From Eudromia elegans (lineage: Eukaryota > Chordata > Aves > Tinamiformes > Tinamidae), in the NCBI GenBank assembly GCA_003342815.1, contig PTEX01000137.1, positions 1,337,564 to 1,401,563 on the forward strand: a DNA stretch of 64,000 bases, in the 5' to 3' direction. Position numbers and translations under genes: made by a program. The notes under the pieces are model-generated. The model was not told the origin of the DNA and made no database searches. It worked only from the letters and a program-made list of their open reading frames with translations. Positions 1-9,421 of the stretch are shown here, piece by piece (position 1 is the first letter of the stretch; the number at the start of each line of letters is the position of its first letter).

Positions 1-472
1 GAAAGGCTTACCAGATTGAGATACTGAAATTATCATAATATACTACACTTACAATTCAAGAACTAAGTTTAAATGTTTTAGAAATGCATAAAGATACATA
101 TTTCTTTAAAGGAATAACAGGATACCTTTAGAATATAGATCTGTAAATAGATCTGCTCATTTACTCGCAGTGAGCAACAACTCCGACACCACACAATTCC
201 CAATATCAAAATCCTAATGTCTGTGGATTTTAAGAACCAGCTACAGCAGATGGCTGAGAGAACAGCATAACTTATTGCAATGAAGTTCAGCTTTCTGGCT
301 ATGAGAGACTAAGAACAGTCTCTCACATACACATACTCTCTGCTCTCCTCACTTATATCAGATACCAGGGTTTAATGAAAGAAAAAGGAGAGGACCTCTC
401 CCCGACCCCATTTCTTAAAAAATTAGCACTTAATCCTGTCCTATTACTATCATGGTGCTTTTCTAATAAAAG

Positions 473-518
473 TAACAAAAAACAAAAACAAAAACAAAAA
501 AAAAANAAAAAAAAAAAA
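473..518. repeat. A-rich tract with one undetermined base
   Basis: A run of AAAAAC units grading into pure A, with a single N at 506. The N probably marks an unresolved homopolymer length in the assembly. It may be the tail of an old retroposon inserted on the plus strand, but no recognisable body precedes it. Confidence 0.8.
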
Positions 519-1090
519 CACCAAAAACAAACCTTCCACCCCGTGTTTTTAAAAGCACAAGTTTTCAGATACACTTCAAAATTAATTCTGAATGTTAACA
601 TTCTAAATATTAAATTTAAAACTAAAAAAACTACTTACATAATCTACATTGTTTACCTTTCAGTTTTTTTCTCTTATCAGAGAACTTCATAGCAGTTAAA
701 AAAAGGCAGTGGAACTGATCCACCAAAAACTTCAGAAACATTGTCATAGCGTCAAAGCAAATTTTAAGTTTTTTTATCTAAAAATCACAAATATTTAACA
801 CAATCTCTTTTAAAAACAACCTCTCCCCTAAACCTGTATGTACTAGTACAAGTAACGACTTCAAAGAAAGCTTGCACTAGTATCCCCAGAAATCTTTTTC
901 CTTTTCTTTTGTTTTTTATTTTTTACTTTGCTCTTGTTTTAATCCACAGAAAAGCTTCTAGATTTGACTAATCCAGTGGAAGCAACACCATTATTCTACA
1001 AAAAAAAAAAGTTCAAATCCATAGATCTATTCACCAGTTACTTCTAAACAGACAGTATTCAAAGAATTAAGTGAGGGATCTTTCAGGGAG

Positions 1091-1107
1091 AAAAAAAAAA
1101 AAAAAAA
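1091..1107. repeat. poly-A tract
   Basis: Seventeen consecutive A residues in WAC intron 3, followed 18 bp later by a second short A run. Confidence 0.8.
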
Positions 1108-1778
1108 GGGGGCAGTCAGACATTGAGGAAAAAAAAAAGATTAAAAAAACAAAGCAAGTTTCATGTACTATCTACTCTCTCTTGCGTTCACAGATGTCTC
1201 TCTTCACAGATTTGACAATACAGGTGAAGAAACTGTTTACACATTAACAAACACAATAATAACAGCACATAAGTGGCTAGCAACCTCAATGCTTCACCAT
1301 GTTTTAACTCTTCTCAGGCCTTCTTCTTCCCACATGCCCTATACTTTCCTCTTTCCCATGCGTAGTGCTCAGCCGGCTTCCCCTCTCTCGTACCCGTCCT
1401 AACGCGCCGCTCACTCGGGCCTGCTGCTCCATGACCAGCTAACCAGAAGTTGGCTTCTTGTCCTCTTCTATTATAAGGGTCACTAGGACAGGAAAGAAAA
1501 GTTGGCTCCTTATTTCCAGTTGCTCAGTCTGCCTTTTACAATGTGGATTTTGAACTCTTACAGGAACCACTGGGAACAAAACAAGCCAGGACTCTATGAC
1601 AGAAGCAACTCTGTCAGATTGAAATTCATGATGTAACACACTCCTTTCAGGGGAGAGTAGGATTTTGAATCTTAGAACTGTATCAGGAATGGTTACAGTG
1701 CTTAGGGATAGTATTCTTAATTGCCGATTAAAAAAAAGAAGAAAATTACATTCATGATATAATCACATTTCTACAAAA

Positions 1779-1828
1779 GAGCATACATGGCATATAATCC
1801 AGCTGAAAATTTCACGCCATGTATGCTC
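1779..1828. repeat. perfect 13-bp inverted repeat
   Basis: GAGCATACATGGC (1779-1791) and its exact reverse complement (1816-1828), separated by 24 bases. In WAC pre-mRNA it could fold as a stem-loop. The arms are too short and the loop too long for a typical microRNA hairpin. Confidence 0.75.
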
Positions 1829-4800
1829 ATGTTTCCCATTTGTTACTTTAAAAAATCTGTTGAGATCATGATATGAAGCAAGTACTTTTTCAAAGTCTTT
1901 TAGGCATAAATGCAGCAAAATACTCAACATCTTCACAAGAACAAATAACTGAGTATCCATGGCAAAATTTTACTCCAAACCCTTTACACTGAACTCAACT
2001 TTCTTTTTCTCCCTCTTTTCTATTAATGGTTTGTCATTCTGCCCCATAGATATAATAACTCTTCCACCTCTGCCCCATGCATCCCTTTCTCAAGCAACAG
2101 GCTGTCTCTTACAAATTTGACTCCCAAATAGCACTAATATCTCCCTTACAACATTCCCAAAGCTACCTTATTTCACTTCCTTGCCTTCTCTTTCCTGTAA
2201 TTCTTTTACACCAGTATCATCTTACTCACTCCTTTGAAAAGAACTACTATGATCATCTGTCTTCTCAGCCTGTTCATTCTTGGGCCTGATAATGCTAAAT
2301 CTTTGTACTTTCCCTTTTTCTGTAATGGAAGCACTCCTCCACATCTACAAGGCCCTTCAGAGTTTTCTCCCCGGTAAACAATGGGAGGTTTAAGTCTCTA
2401 TTTGTTACTGTTACAGAACTTCACACTTCAGTTGGTCTCACAAGACCACTAATCTCTTCAAACTCCACCTTTGCCCGTAGGACCTGACCTACAACTAACA
2501 TACATTAAGCGGGGCAGCTATTCAGTAAGCTTTAAACTCCTGCAGAGCGAGACATAGCACACAGGGACCTCAACACAAGTACAAAATTATTTCAGCACTT
2601 TGATATGTTAGATGCACAGTGCTCTTCAGGTATCAGGAAGGTGACAAAACTTCAAAATATTCTAAGTTTCTCTGGGGAGACTTTCAAATTTACATTGGAC
2701 TAAATCTTCTTTGTATGTAGCTGGAGAAATGAGTCAGTAAGCAACTTTGAAATAAAATATGTTTACACTGTATCACACACTCTCTAAGAACTTAACTGAA
2801 AGCGGTAAAACCCCTTACCATGGATGAAATTCCATAAGCACAAGAAAGTCTAATGTGAATATTCCATGCATGACCTATAATGACCAGCATCTTTATACAG
2901 GCAGAAAACATATTCACAGTTGGAAGGTCTATCACTTCCAACTTACTAATTTTAAAACATATAATTACAGCTGTTACATTTTATGCATAAATACATAAAC
3001 CTTCAAATAAGGTTTAGCCATCTTTGTCTGTACTGAAAAAATAAAATGGGGTGGAGGGTGCGGAGAGGGTAGTCGTGACCAGATGAATCCCAAGCACTAG
3101 CATGCTACACCAGTGGAGCTTTCCACTTCAGTCAGGAGCAAAAATAAAGACAGATAGAAATTACAGGTAATTTTTTTTGGCAAACACTAACTTGAAAAGG
3201 AGGGTATCAGGTAATTTAACCTCACAAACTTCACTAAGATTCCACATTTGAAAGTTTTTTGTGTGTATGTTTTGAGAGGAGAGAAAACAAAATTGTTTGT
3301 TTGGAGCTTTAAGGGAATTGAGAGGTTGGGGAGGGAAATAACACCGAAGATTTTTCAATAGCATTTGTTTTCAAGGCAACAGATCCTTTGTAGTAGTTCC
3401 AAATCAAGCACCACTAATTTTATAATAGTGAAATGTACAGCAATTAGGAGTAAAGTTTTTCCAGAACTAAGACAATAGAGAACAGACCACTCAAGCAATA
3501 CAAAAAAAAAAAAGAGAGGAAAATACAGTAGCCTTAAAGCCACTTAATATTAGGACATCAATTAGTATGTCCGTTGAGACTCTTCACAATGATCTGCGGT
3601 ATGTATCCCTTTATTTAAACAAAAATTGGGGGGGCTGCAGTCACAAAATGAAAAATGTAATTACTTCTATTCCCTGCATGTACATACTCGCAAAACTATG
3701 GGAATTCTGTACCAATAAATAGTACTTCAGTGTAACTTAAGAAGAGTTAGAACATGGAAAAAATACGTTCTCTAGATATTGCCAATATGCAAGTGTCTAC
3801 AGTACCCACAGCATTTCAACTATATTCTAACACCTACCTTCAAGTCACACTGACAGAAAGATTCAGTAAATCTTGACAAGACACAGAAAGGAAGATGCAG
3901 TGAGCTGAAACTTGCACATAACTACTCTGAGAGACAAAGCTAACATGCTCCTGGTTCCTATCAGCTCAGCTTTGGTTTGCTGTATACAATATATGGGACT
4001 TAATGTAGCTTTGGTTATTTTGAGTAAACTGGGCCCAAACCTATTTTATTAACAATACAGAATAGGTGTTTCTCTGTTCCATTACATAGTACAGATGCTC
4101 ATTTACTTAAATATTTCCCTTCAAACTAACTGTATAGAACTGCTTTTTTTCTCTCATTGTACTAAAATAAAATGTACACACAAACATTTTCAGAACAGAA
4201 TAAAACAAGTTCTCCACTCTGCTAAAAGCCTGGGAAAGTAGAAATAACAGTGGGATAGCGTTCCTTTTACTTACAAAACTATGAAAAATTCACTCATTTA
4301 TTTCCATCACTACTATAGACTTCCATACATCAGGAATTTCATCAGTTATTAAATACAGCTGGACTCTGTGAGAACTTGAGAACAGCCCTCCTATCCTAAA
4401 AAGAATGTCAATACCCAAAGCCATAAATATTCTCCTCATCCTCCAGATGTTTTCATATACGTACAGCGCCACTGAAAACAGAAGAATTACCTAAAAACAC
4501 TTGGATGCCGTAAATGTATTTGTGCTGTAGGGCAAGTCTAAAACATAGTTTAAAATGTTTTCTGTGTCTCACTTTAACATTAGCTATCTATTATAACAAG
4601 TAACAATAATGCTGTAACAAATATATCTTTAGATCACAAGATGTTAACTTTTCACAGAGCATCAAGAAGCTCTAATTTAAAGCTGTAAGTTTAAATTTTC
4701 TATTTGAATATTTTGTTTTCTAACTCCATACATAATAAAATATAATACTTACAAAATAGAAAATAGGCTTTAAAATTCAGTCAGTATTTGGGATTTTAAA

Positions 4801-5487
4801 AACTGTAATCATTACCATTTTCAATTAAAAGGAAAACCCTACTCTTCCCTGTTTCTAAAATCAGTTAAGAAATCACTGAGTGTGTCATTACTGTCTACAA
4901 TATTCTACAAAAGCAGAACAAGCAAATTGACTTAACTGTGAACATTTTCCATCTATGTTCCTGCCAAGAAAGACTCCAGTAGGTGCTAATTTGGATTGTT
5001 ATTTTCTGATTGTTAAGTTCTACATGGCAGTTGAAAATGAAGTTTGTTTACATTTTCAGCAGGCTTAGTCTATGAAGTACTCAACCACATCATACATTAC
5101 AGCAATATAAAGCATTATGGAAAAGTAATTGCACTATGACATAGTTTTAAAAGAAAGTATTTTTCAGTGGTAAGTCTAGAATACCATTGCTTATCACTGA
5201 ATATTGAAATAAATCTAATTTAAAACTAACTCAGACATACCATTAAAAATATATATTTATTCTTTCTGGCCTTAGCAAGAACTACCACACCTGTAAAAGT
5301 AGAAATGTAAATGGTTACTTCGAAATAAACTGCCATTTCTGTTTCAGTGTAGTCTTCCAAGCATGGTAGCACATCCAAGCACATCATTTAGTACACAGCT
5401 CTCCTCATGTCAACAATAACCGTTAATTTATAATATTTCTAAGAAATTAGCAATTGCTCAAATAAAGGTTAATTAAAGATAACTCAC

Positions 5488-5683
5488 CACCATCCCTCTC
5501 TCTAACTCTGTGAGTATGTACACTTTTTGCTTTAGTGTGCCCTGGGGTGTCAACATATTTGTTTTCAGGGCTATCAGAGCGCCGCAACATTTTATTTGGT
5601 GGTGAAGGATCTGTGGCGTCTCGCATCTTGTCATGACGGTGATCACCACCACTGGGGTGACCCTTGGATGAGTATTTAAGAGC
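5488..5683 (-). CDS. WAC: WAC coding exon 3
   Basis: The exon is 196 bp. It begins ALKYSSK after the acceptor TTTTGCAG and ends ...VRERDGG with one base left over before the donor G|GTGAGT (5487-5482). The invariant block [14 protein letters not shown] is in its middle. Compared with the human protein as I remember it, about nine of the 65 residues differ, clustered in the stretch after ENKY and in the KGHPSGG region. Confidence 0.95.
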
Positions 5684-7312
5684 CTGCAAAACACAACAAG
5701 AGAATAGGCACGTACATTAAGATCTGTTCAGTAACTTAAACTGATATACCTGTATTTCAGACGTCTTTTCAGGAGACAATTTAAAGTTAATTTTAATTTC
5801 CAATTTTGATATTAGTCTTTCCAGTTTTCATTACCTACATTACAGCAACAAGTTCTGCAATTAGAACTCAAAACATTTTCTCCCACTATAACATCCAACC
5901 TAACACTTACTGTTAGGATAAATCTAATTTCTTTATCTTTTCACTAGTGGACTGCACACATTCAGCAGCAAGTGCACCACAGAATTCCTGACACTTTGGG
6001 AAAAAGCAGAAGTCTCTGGTTGGTATTAAAACAATGAACGAAAAGTTATTCGAGGTTTACACTACTTCGGGATGTGTCTTCCATCTTACAACTGATGGCA
6101 CTTTCACCTGTACCTGCAGGTGTACAGGTATCTGCAACTTCTGCAAGCTTTTTTTCTGTACCAGCATCTCTCAATAAAAAGAAGTTACAATTTGGGGGAC
6201 TTGTAGCATGGAATATGACAGTTGGAAATATTTCACAAAAAAAGCACTTTCTGCATCTCTCCGTTTGGTTTTGCAGTCTTAACTTCAGAGTGGGAGCTGT
6301 TTACATTTTCATAAACTGTCACTATTAGCTGGCTTTGACTATCAGGTTCCATTTCACAATGATACAAATACACAAAACCGTAATAAAAGAGCTCAATTAT
6401 GTGCCCTAAGGAGAGCGCTGCTACAATACACCAGAATTCCCCACATTCATACCCTCAGAAGTAAATTTCTCCTCAGGCCAGGCATGCAAACGTAGTAACT
6501 CTTGCAGAAATTACGGTCCATCTCAGCAGTTCACGGAACTGATAGCGGTTTCTGACCATAGCTAGCAGCTGGCAACTGCAGAAACTAAGCCTCACTGGTA
6601 ACCCCAGCTATTCAGTGTCTAAAATCATGCCCTGCTCAGGTTACAGCCCACAGTAAGAGTTTTGGGAAGAAAGGACTTGGGGAGGGGAGCGGAAGGAGCA
6701 CAGAATGTTTTTGTTTTTAATAGGGAAACACTCACAAACACACTCACCCCTACTCTGGCTCTCCCGTCACCGGGAGCGACGCAGGTTCGCGCTCTCGCCC
6801 CGGCCCTCCCCGCCTCCTAGGCCCGGGCCGCACTCGGCCCGCACTAGGCCTCTCGTCCCCGGGCAGGCCCCGCAGGCCCCGCGCAGCAGCTGCGGCCGCT
6901 CCGCACGCAGCCGCCGCCGCCCCCTGCAACCGCCGCGGGCCCCGGGTGGCACCGGGCGCCGGGGCCGGGAAGGCTCCCGCAGCGCGGCCTGCGGCGGCGG
7001 CCGAAGCCTCCGCTGGAGTAGCCACCCCCCCCTTCCTTTCCCTTCCCCTCCCCTGCTCCTCCTCCCGGGCCTGGCGGCCGGCGCTCTGGGTACCTGGTAG
7101 GGCTGCGAGTCCCCCCTGCGGTCGTGACAGCTGAGGAGAGAGCAAGAGAAAGAGAGAGCGAGACGTTAGCGAGCACCCGTTACCGGCCGCCGGGGAAGGG
7201 GGCCCAAACATGGCGGAGGAGAGGGGGGAGACCCCGCGGGGCACGGGCCCGAGGAGGAGGAAGGGATTTACCCATCACTGAGTCTCTGCTGTTTCCTCGC
7301 ATACATTACCAT
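5488..7312 (-). CDS. WAC: WAC, N-terminal part (join of three exons; gene continues off the left edge)
   Basis: WAC is a nuclear adapter with a WW domain and a C-terminal coiled coil. It brings the RNF20/RNF40 ubiquitin ligase to RNA polymerase II for histone H2B ubiquitination, and also acts in autophagy and mTORC1 control. Reading the minus strand and joining 7312-7272, 7130-7094 and 5683-5488 gives 274 coding bases: 91 residues plus one base. They start [14 protein letters not shown], continue [12 protein letters not shown], and include [14 protein letters not shown] and [11 protein letters not shown], all recognisable as the WAC N-terminus. The WW domain and coiled coil come later and are not in the window. 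All splice sites are GT-AG with matching phases. The start fits the conserved N-terminus, although the frame stays open upstream. The promoter is the CpG island at 6.76-8.56 kb, shared with the divergent SSNA1-like gene. Confidence 0.95.
5684..7093 (-). other. WAC: WAC intron 2
   Basis: A GT-AG intron of 1.4 kb whose upstream end lies in the CpG island; the rest is AT-rich. The acceptor reads TTGTTGTGTTTTGCAG. I see no second gene in it. It contains a small imperfect palindrome, ACCTGTAC (6106-6113) and GTACAGGT (6122-6129), around CTGCAG. Confidence 0.85.
7094..7130 (-). CDS. WAC: WAC coding exon 2 (37-bp microexon)
   Basis: The exon has one base completing glycine 14, then twelve codons reading [12 protein letters not shown]. 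The acceptor is TCCTCAG|C and the donor is CAG|GTACCC. Phase matches on both sides: 41 + 37 bases brings the frame to a codon boundary at the start of exon 3. At 37 bp it is too short for most ORF-based gene finding and is recognised by the conserved peptide. Confidence 0.93.
7131..7271 (-). other. WAC: WAC intron 1 (141 bp)
   Basis: A short GT-AG intron. On the minus strand it ends in a long pyrimidine tract (CTCTCTTTCTCTTGCTCTCT) just before the acceptor CCTCAG. It lies inside the CpG island. Confidence 0.9.
7272..7312 (-). CDS. WAC: WAC coding exon 1
   Basis: The exon starts at ATG 7312 and encodes [13 protein letters not shown] plus two bases (GG) of a split glycine codon. The donor is GG|GTAAAT at 7271-7270. 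The first base of exon 2 completes the glycine codon (GGC). The 5' UTR extends upstream into GC-rich sequence; its exact start cannot be read from sequence alone. Confidence 0.93.
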
Positions 7313-7634
7313 CAATGCCCGGCCTGTGTGCGTGAGTGTGAGGGGAGCCGGAGGGGACGGCTGCGGCCGGGCCACAGGCGCCGAGGGGGGAGGCGGGGGA
7401 GGCAGCGCTCCGCCTCGCCGCCGACCGGGGCAGGGAAGGGGGCAGGGAGGGAGGGGGCGGCTCGGGCAGCTCGGCTGGGTGCAGCGCTCACGGGCCCATC
7501 GCCTCCGCACGCGGCCGAAGGGGAGACGCCGGCGACTCGGCCCCGCGCGCGCGCTCAGAGCCTCCGGGAGCGCCGACTCCGCCGCCGCCTCCCCCCGCTG
7601 CGCCCGCCGCCGCCGCCGCTCCTCCAACTACATC

Positions 7635-7952
7635 CGGGAAACTCGGGCGACGCCGCGCTCGGTTAACGTCGGCTCTTTTCGGCTCTTTCCGACACGCTCC
7701 GTCCCCTCTGTCCCCTTTGCTCTCGGGCGACTCTGCCTTCGGGAAACATCGGCTGCCTCCGCCGAGCCCAACGCCCTTCAGCCACTCCCTTCGGCAAACA
7801 TCGGCTCCTTCCGTAGCTCCCCCCTCCCCCGCGCCTGGGCATCCATTCCCAATCGCTACCTGTCTTCGGAAAACATCGGTCGTTTCCGTAGAGAGGCTTC
7901 TACACTCCCGCCGGGGTGACGCCGCTTTCGGAAGTGCTCGGGTATTTCCGTC
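7635..7952. promoter_or_regulatory. Array of diverged CGGAA...TTCCG elements in the WAC promoter
   Basis: Four clear copies of a 25-28 bp element: 7737-7761, 7789-7816, 7864-7891 and 7925-7952, plus weaker ones at 7635-7647 and 7660-7691. The core is CTTCGGNAAACATCGG followed by a TTCCG close. The second and third clear copies match at 23 of 28 positions. Each is a partial dyad with a CGGAA-type site facing a TTCCG site. That is the core bound by ETS factors, and the last copy has CGGAAGTG, close to the GABPA/ELK consensus. Start-to-start spacing is 52, 75 and 61 bp. The array lies just upstream of the WAC 5' UTR, so a promoter role is inferred. Confidence 0.6.
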
Positions 7953-8216
7953 ACCCCGCACCGCTGCCGCCGCGTTCCCGGCTGCGGCGCCCGGCCGAGC
8001 GGCCGTTGGCGCCCGGGGCGCGCCCGGCGGGGTGGCCACAGGAGCCCGCGCCGTGCCCGGGGAAGGCGGGCGGGCCGCGCCGAGGGGGAGCCGGGCCCCG
8101 CGGGGCCGCCCGCTTCCGCGGTGGGAACCGAGCGGGAGGGAGCGCCGGGCAGGTGGGGGCAACGGAGGAGACAGGCGGCGGGGGGAGGGGGCGCCGCCCG
8201 GCCGCGAGATAGGAAA

Positions 8217-8272
8217 GGGAAGGGAAGGGAAGGGAGGGGAGGCCTCTTCTCACCTCCCCTCCCTCCCCTTCC
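8217..8272. repeat. Purine/pyrimidine hairpin with G-quadruplex potential
   Basis: The plus strand has GGGAA repeated four times and then GGGG (8217-8242), followed after about 10 bases by a pyrimidine tract (8253-8272) nearly complementary to it. The tract could form a G-quadruplex, or the two arms a stem of about 20 bp. It lies between the presumed start sites of WAC and the SSNA1-like gene. Confidence 0.6.
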
Positions 8273-8299
8273 GCCCGCCGACTTGATGTATAGGCAGGA

Positions 8300-8308
8300 G
8301 CCATTTTG
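8300..8308 (+). promoter_or_regulatory. YY1-like site (GCCATTTTG)
   Basis: GCCATTTTG is the reverse of CAAAATGGC, a good match to the YY1 consensus often found near TATA-less start sites. It sits about 250 bp upstream of the candidate splice donor at 8560, so it could mark the start region of the SSNA1-like transcript. This rests on the motif and position only. Confidence 0.3.
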
Positions 8309-8309
8309 T

Positions 8310-8559
8310 GTAGGTTTCGCCTTGTGCGAGGGCGCGCGGGGCGGTAAAGAGGGCGGCAAAATGTCCCTGGGGAGGCGAGGGGGCCTCGTTGCGCGGGGGC
8401 GCCCGGCGCCGCGTAGCCGCTGTGGCGCCTCAGAGGGCCGCGGGAGCGAAGCGGGTCCCCTGGACGACAGCGGCGGCTGTTGAGCGCGCCCCCCGCCCGG
8501 GAAAGGGCCCGCGGCCGCATCGTGCACCCAAGGTGGCGCGAAGAGCGTGTTTCGATACG
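8310..8559 (+). other. Candidate non-coding first exon of the SSNA1-like gene
   Basis: The coding exon is preceded by a strong acceptor at 8818-8819, so an upstream exon is expected. The best donor I see in the CpG island is ACG|GTAAAT at 8560-8561, giving an intron of 260 bp. The start of this exon is unknown and the left boundary given is nominal. A second, weaker donor candidate is AAG|GTGGCG near 8532. Confidence 0.35.
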
Positions 8560-8877
8560 GTAAATGCGTTTGGGTACCCCCAGCAGAGCATTGCCGCCTC
8601 CTGCTCTGCGCTTAACTACATAAAGAATCGATTTTCAGCGGGAGTAAATCCGTAGTTTTGCCCTGTGACCCTTCCTGGGAAACCAAGAAATGTGACACAT
8701 CTGAGAACAGGCGTATCGGCCTTAATTGAGTATCTTTTCCTGTGACTTTGCCCAAGATGTGTGGGATTATTCGTTACAACTCTGCTTCATATTTTTTTTT
8801 TGTTTGTGTTTTCTTTCAGAGTGCAGAAGGCTGTGGCTGAGAGGGGTCTTTAGGGGGCCGAGGGCAAGCCGTAGAGG

Positions 8878-9222
8878 ATGACTCAGCAGGGAGCTGCTCT
8901 GCAGGGTTACAATATCGAGCTAGTGAAATGCATCGAAGACTTATCTCTGCAGAAAGAAGAGCTGAACAAACAAATACAGCAAGCAGAAGAGGAAAAGAAT
9001 AAGCTCCAGCATCAAATCCAAGTCCTGAACGAGCAACTGGACTGTGTGTGTGAAGACCTGGCCCAAAAGGTAGCGTCACGGAATGAGCTTGATAAAATTC
9101 TTGCTGAAACCGAAGCTGCTTACATGAAAATTTTGGATAGTTCTAGAACTTTGCTTAATGTCCTGAAAAAAGAGGTGGGAAGCTTAAAGAGTACAGCAGA
9201 ACTGAAAAGCCATGTAACCTGA
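8878..9222 (+). CDS. SSNA1: SSNA1-like protein (Sjogren syndrome nuclear autoantigen 1), intron-less coding region
   Basis: SSNA1 (NA14) is a small coiled-coil protein of centrosomes, basal bodies and axonemes. It self-assembles into fibrils, binds microtubules and interacts with spastin. This 114-residue frame starts MTQQGAALQ and contains ELVKCIE, ASRNE, AETEAAY and KIL at the positions expected for SSNA1. Most of residues 13-100 is heptad-patterned coiled coil rich in E, K, Q and L. The human protein is 119 residues, so this is full length, with a divergent C-terminal tail (ending in [10 protein letters not shown]). ATG 8878 is the conserved start and has A at -3. Mammalian SSNA1 has several exons at another locus; here the coding region is uninterrupted, suggesting a retrogene or intron loss. 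The intact frame and conserved motifs argue for function. Confidence 0.9.
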   Translation: MTQQGAALQGYNIELVKCIEDLSLQKEELNKQIQQAEEEKNKLQHQIQVLNEQLDCVCEDLAQKVASRNELDKILAETEAAYMKILDSSRTLLNVLKKEVGSLKSTAELKSHVT

Positions 9223-9394
9223 ATCTGTCAAATATTTGGACTCTGTAGTCCTGAATTTGCATTAGGTGAGAAGCTTGGTTAGCCACAGAGCTTTCAACAG
9301 CAGTGTAAGCGGAAAGGGACTCTCTTCCAATTTTTTCATGTTTTTCTTGACATTTTTCTTTTTAAGCATTAGAAATCCTGTGGAGCATATATGA

Positions 9395-9400
9395 AATAAA
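9395..9400 (+). terminator. Polyadenylation signal AATAAA of the SSNA1-like gene
   Basis: Canonical AATAAA, 173 bases after the stop codon. No strong GU-rich element follows. Confidence 0.6.
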
Positions 9401-9421
9401 GCTTTTGTTTTGCTTAAAAAA

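Larger units (their letters stand above)
1..5487 (-). other. WAC: WAC intron 3 (partial)
   Basis: AT-rich, non-coding DNA following the exon 3 donor. I looked on the minus strand for the next WAC exon (the serine/asparagine-rich stretch leading to the WW domain) and did not see it, so it probably lies left of base 1. The intron contains poly-A tracts (473-518, with an N at 506; 1091-1107) and a 13-bp perfect inverted repeat at 1779-1828. Reading frames here are short and resemble no protein I know. Confidence 0.75.
6760..8560. promoter_or_regulatory. CpG island: shared WAC / SSNA1-like promoter region
   Basis: About 1.8 kb of very GC-rich, CpG-dense DNA with sharp AT-rich edges, covering WAC exons 1-2 and extending upstream to the region of the SSNA1-like gene. 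The two genes point away from each other, with about 1.57 kb between their start codons. No TATA box stands out. It contains G-run clusters (for example 7426-7459), the CGGAA/TTCCG array at 7635-7952 and a YY1-like site at 8300-8308. Long open frames on both strands here are a by-product of low stop-codon frequency in GC-rich DNA. Confidence 0.88.
8820..9421 (+). other. SSNA1: Terminal exon of the SSNA1-like gene
   Basis: The exon starts after the acceptor TTTTCTTTCAG, which has a T-rich tract before it. It carries 58 bases of 5' UTR, the whole coding region, and about 200 bases of 3' UTR. AATAAA is at 9395-9400, and an A run begins 15 bases later (9416-9421), where cleavage would be expected. 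That run could be the remnant of a retroposed poly-A tail. I found no clear target-site duplication. Confidence 0.6.

Noticed and set aside
1..5487. WAC exon 4 (start of the region leading to the WW domain)
   Set aside because: Looked for on the minus strand and not found, so it is probably outside the window.
7488..8527. Overlapping 190-224 residue open frames on both strands upstream of WAC
   Set aside because: Same reason: CpG-island composition. The repeated peptide pieces in the plus frame reflect the repeated DNA element, not a protein repeat.
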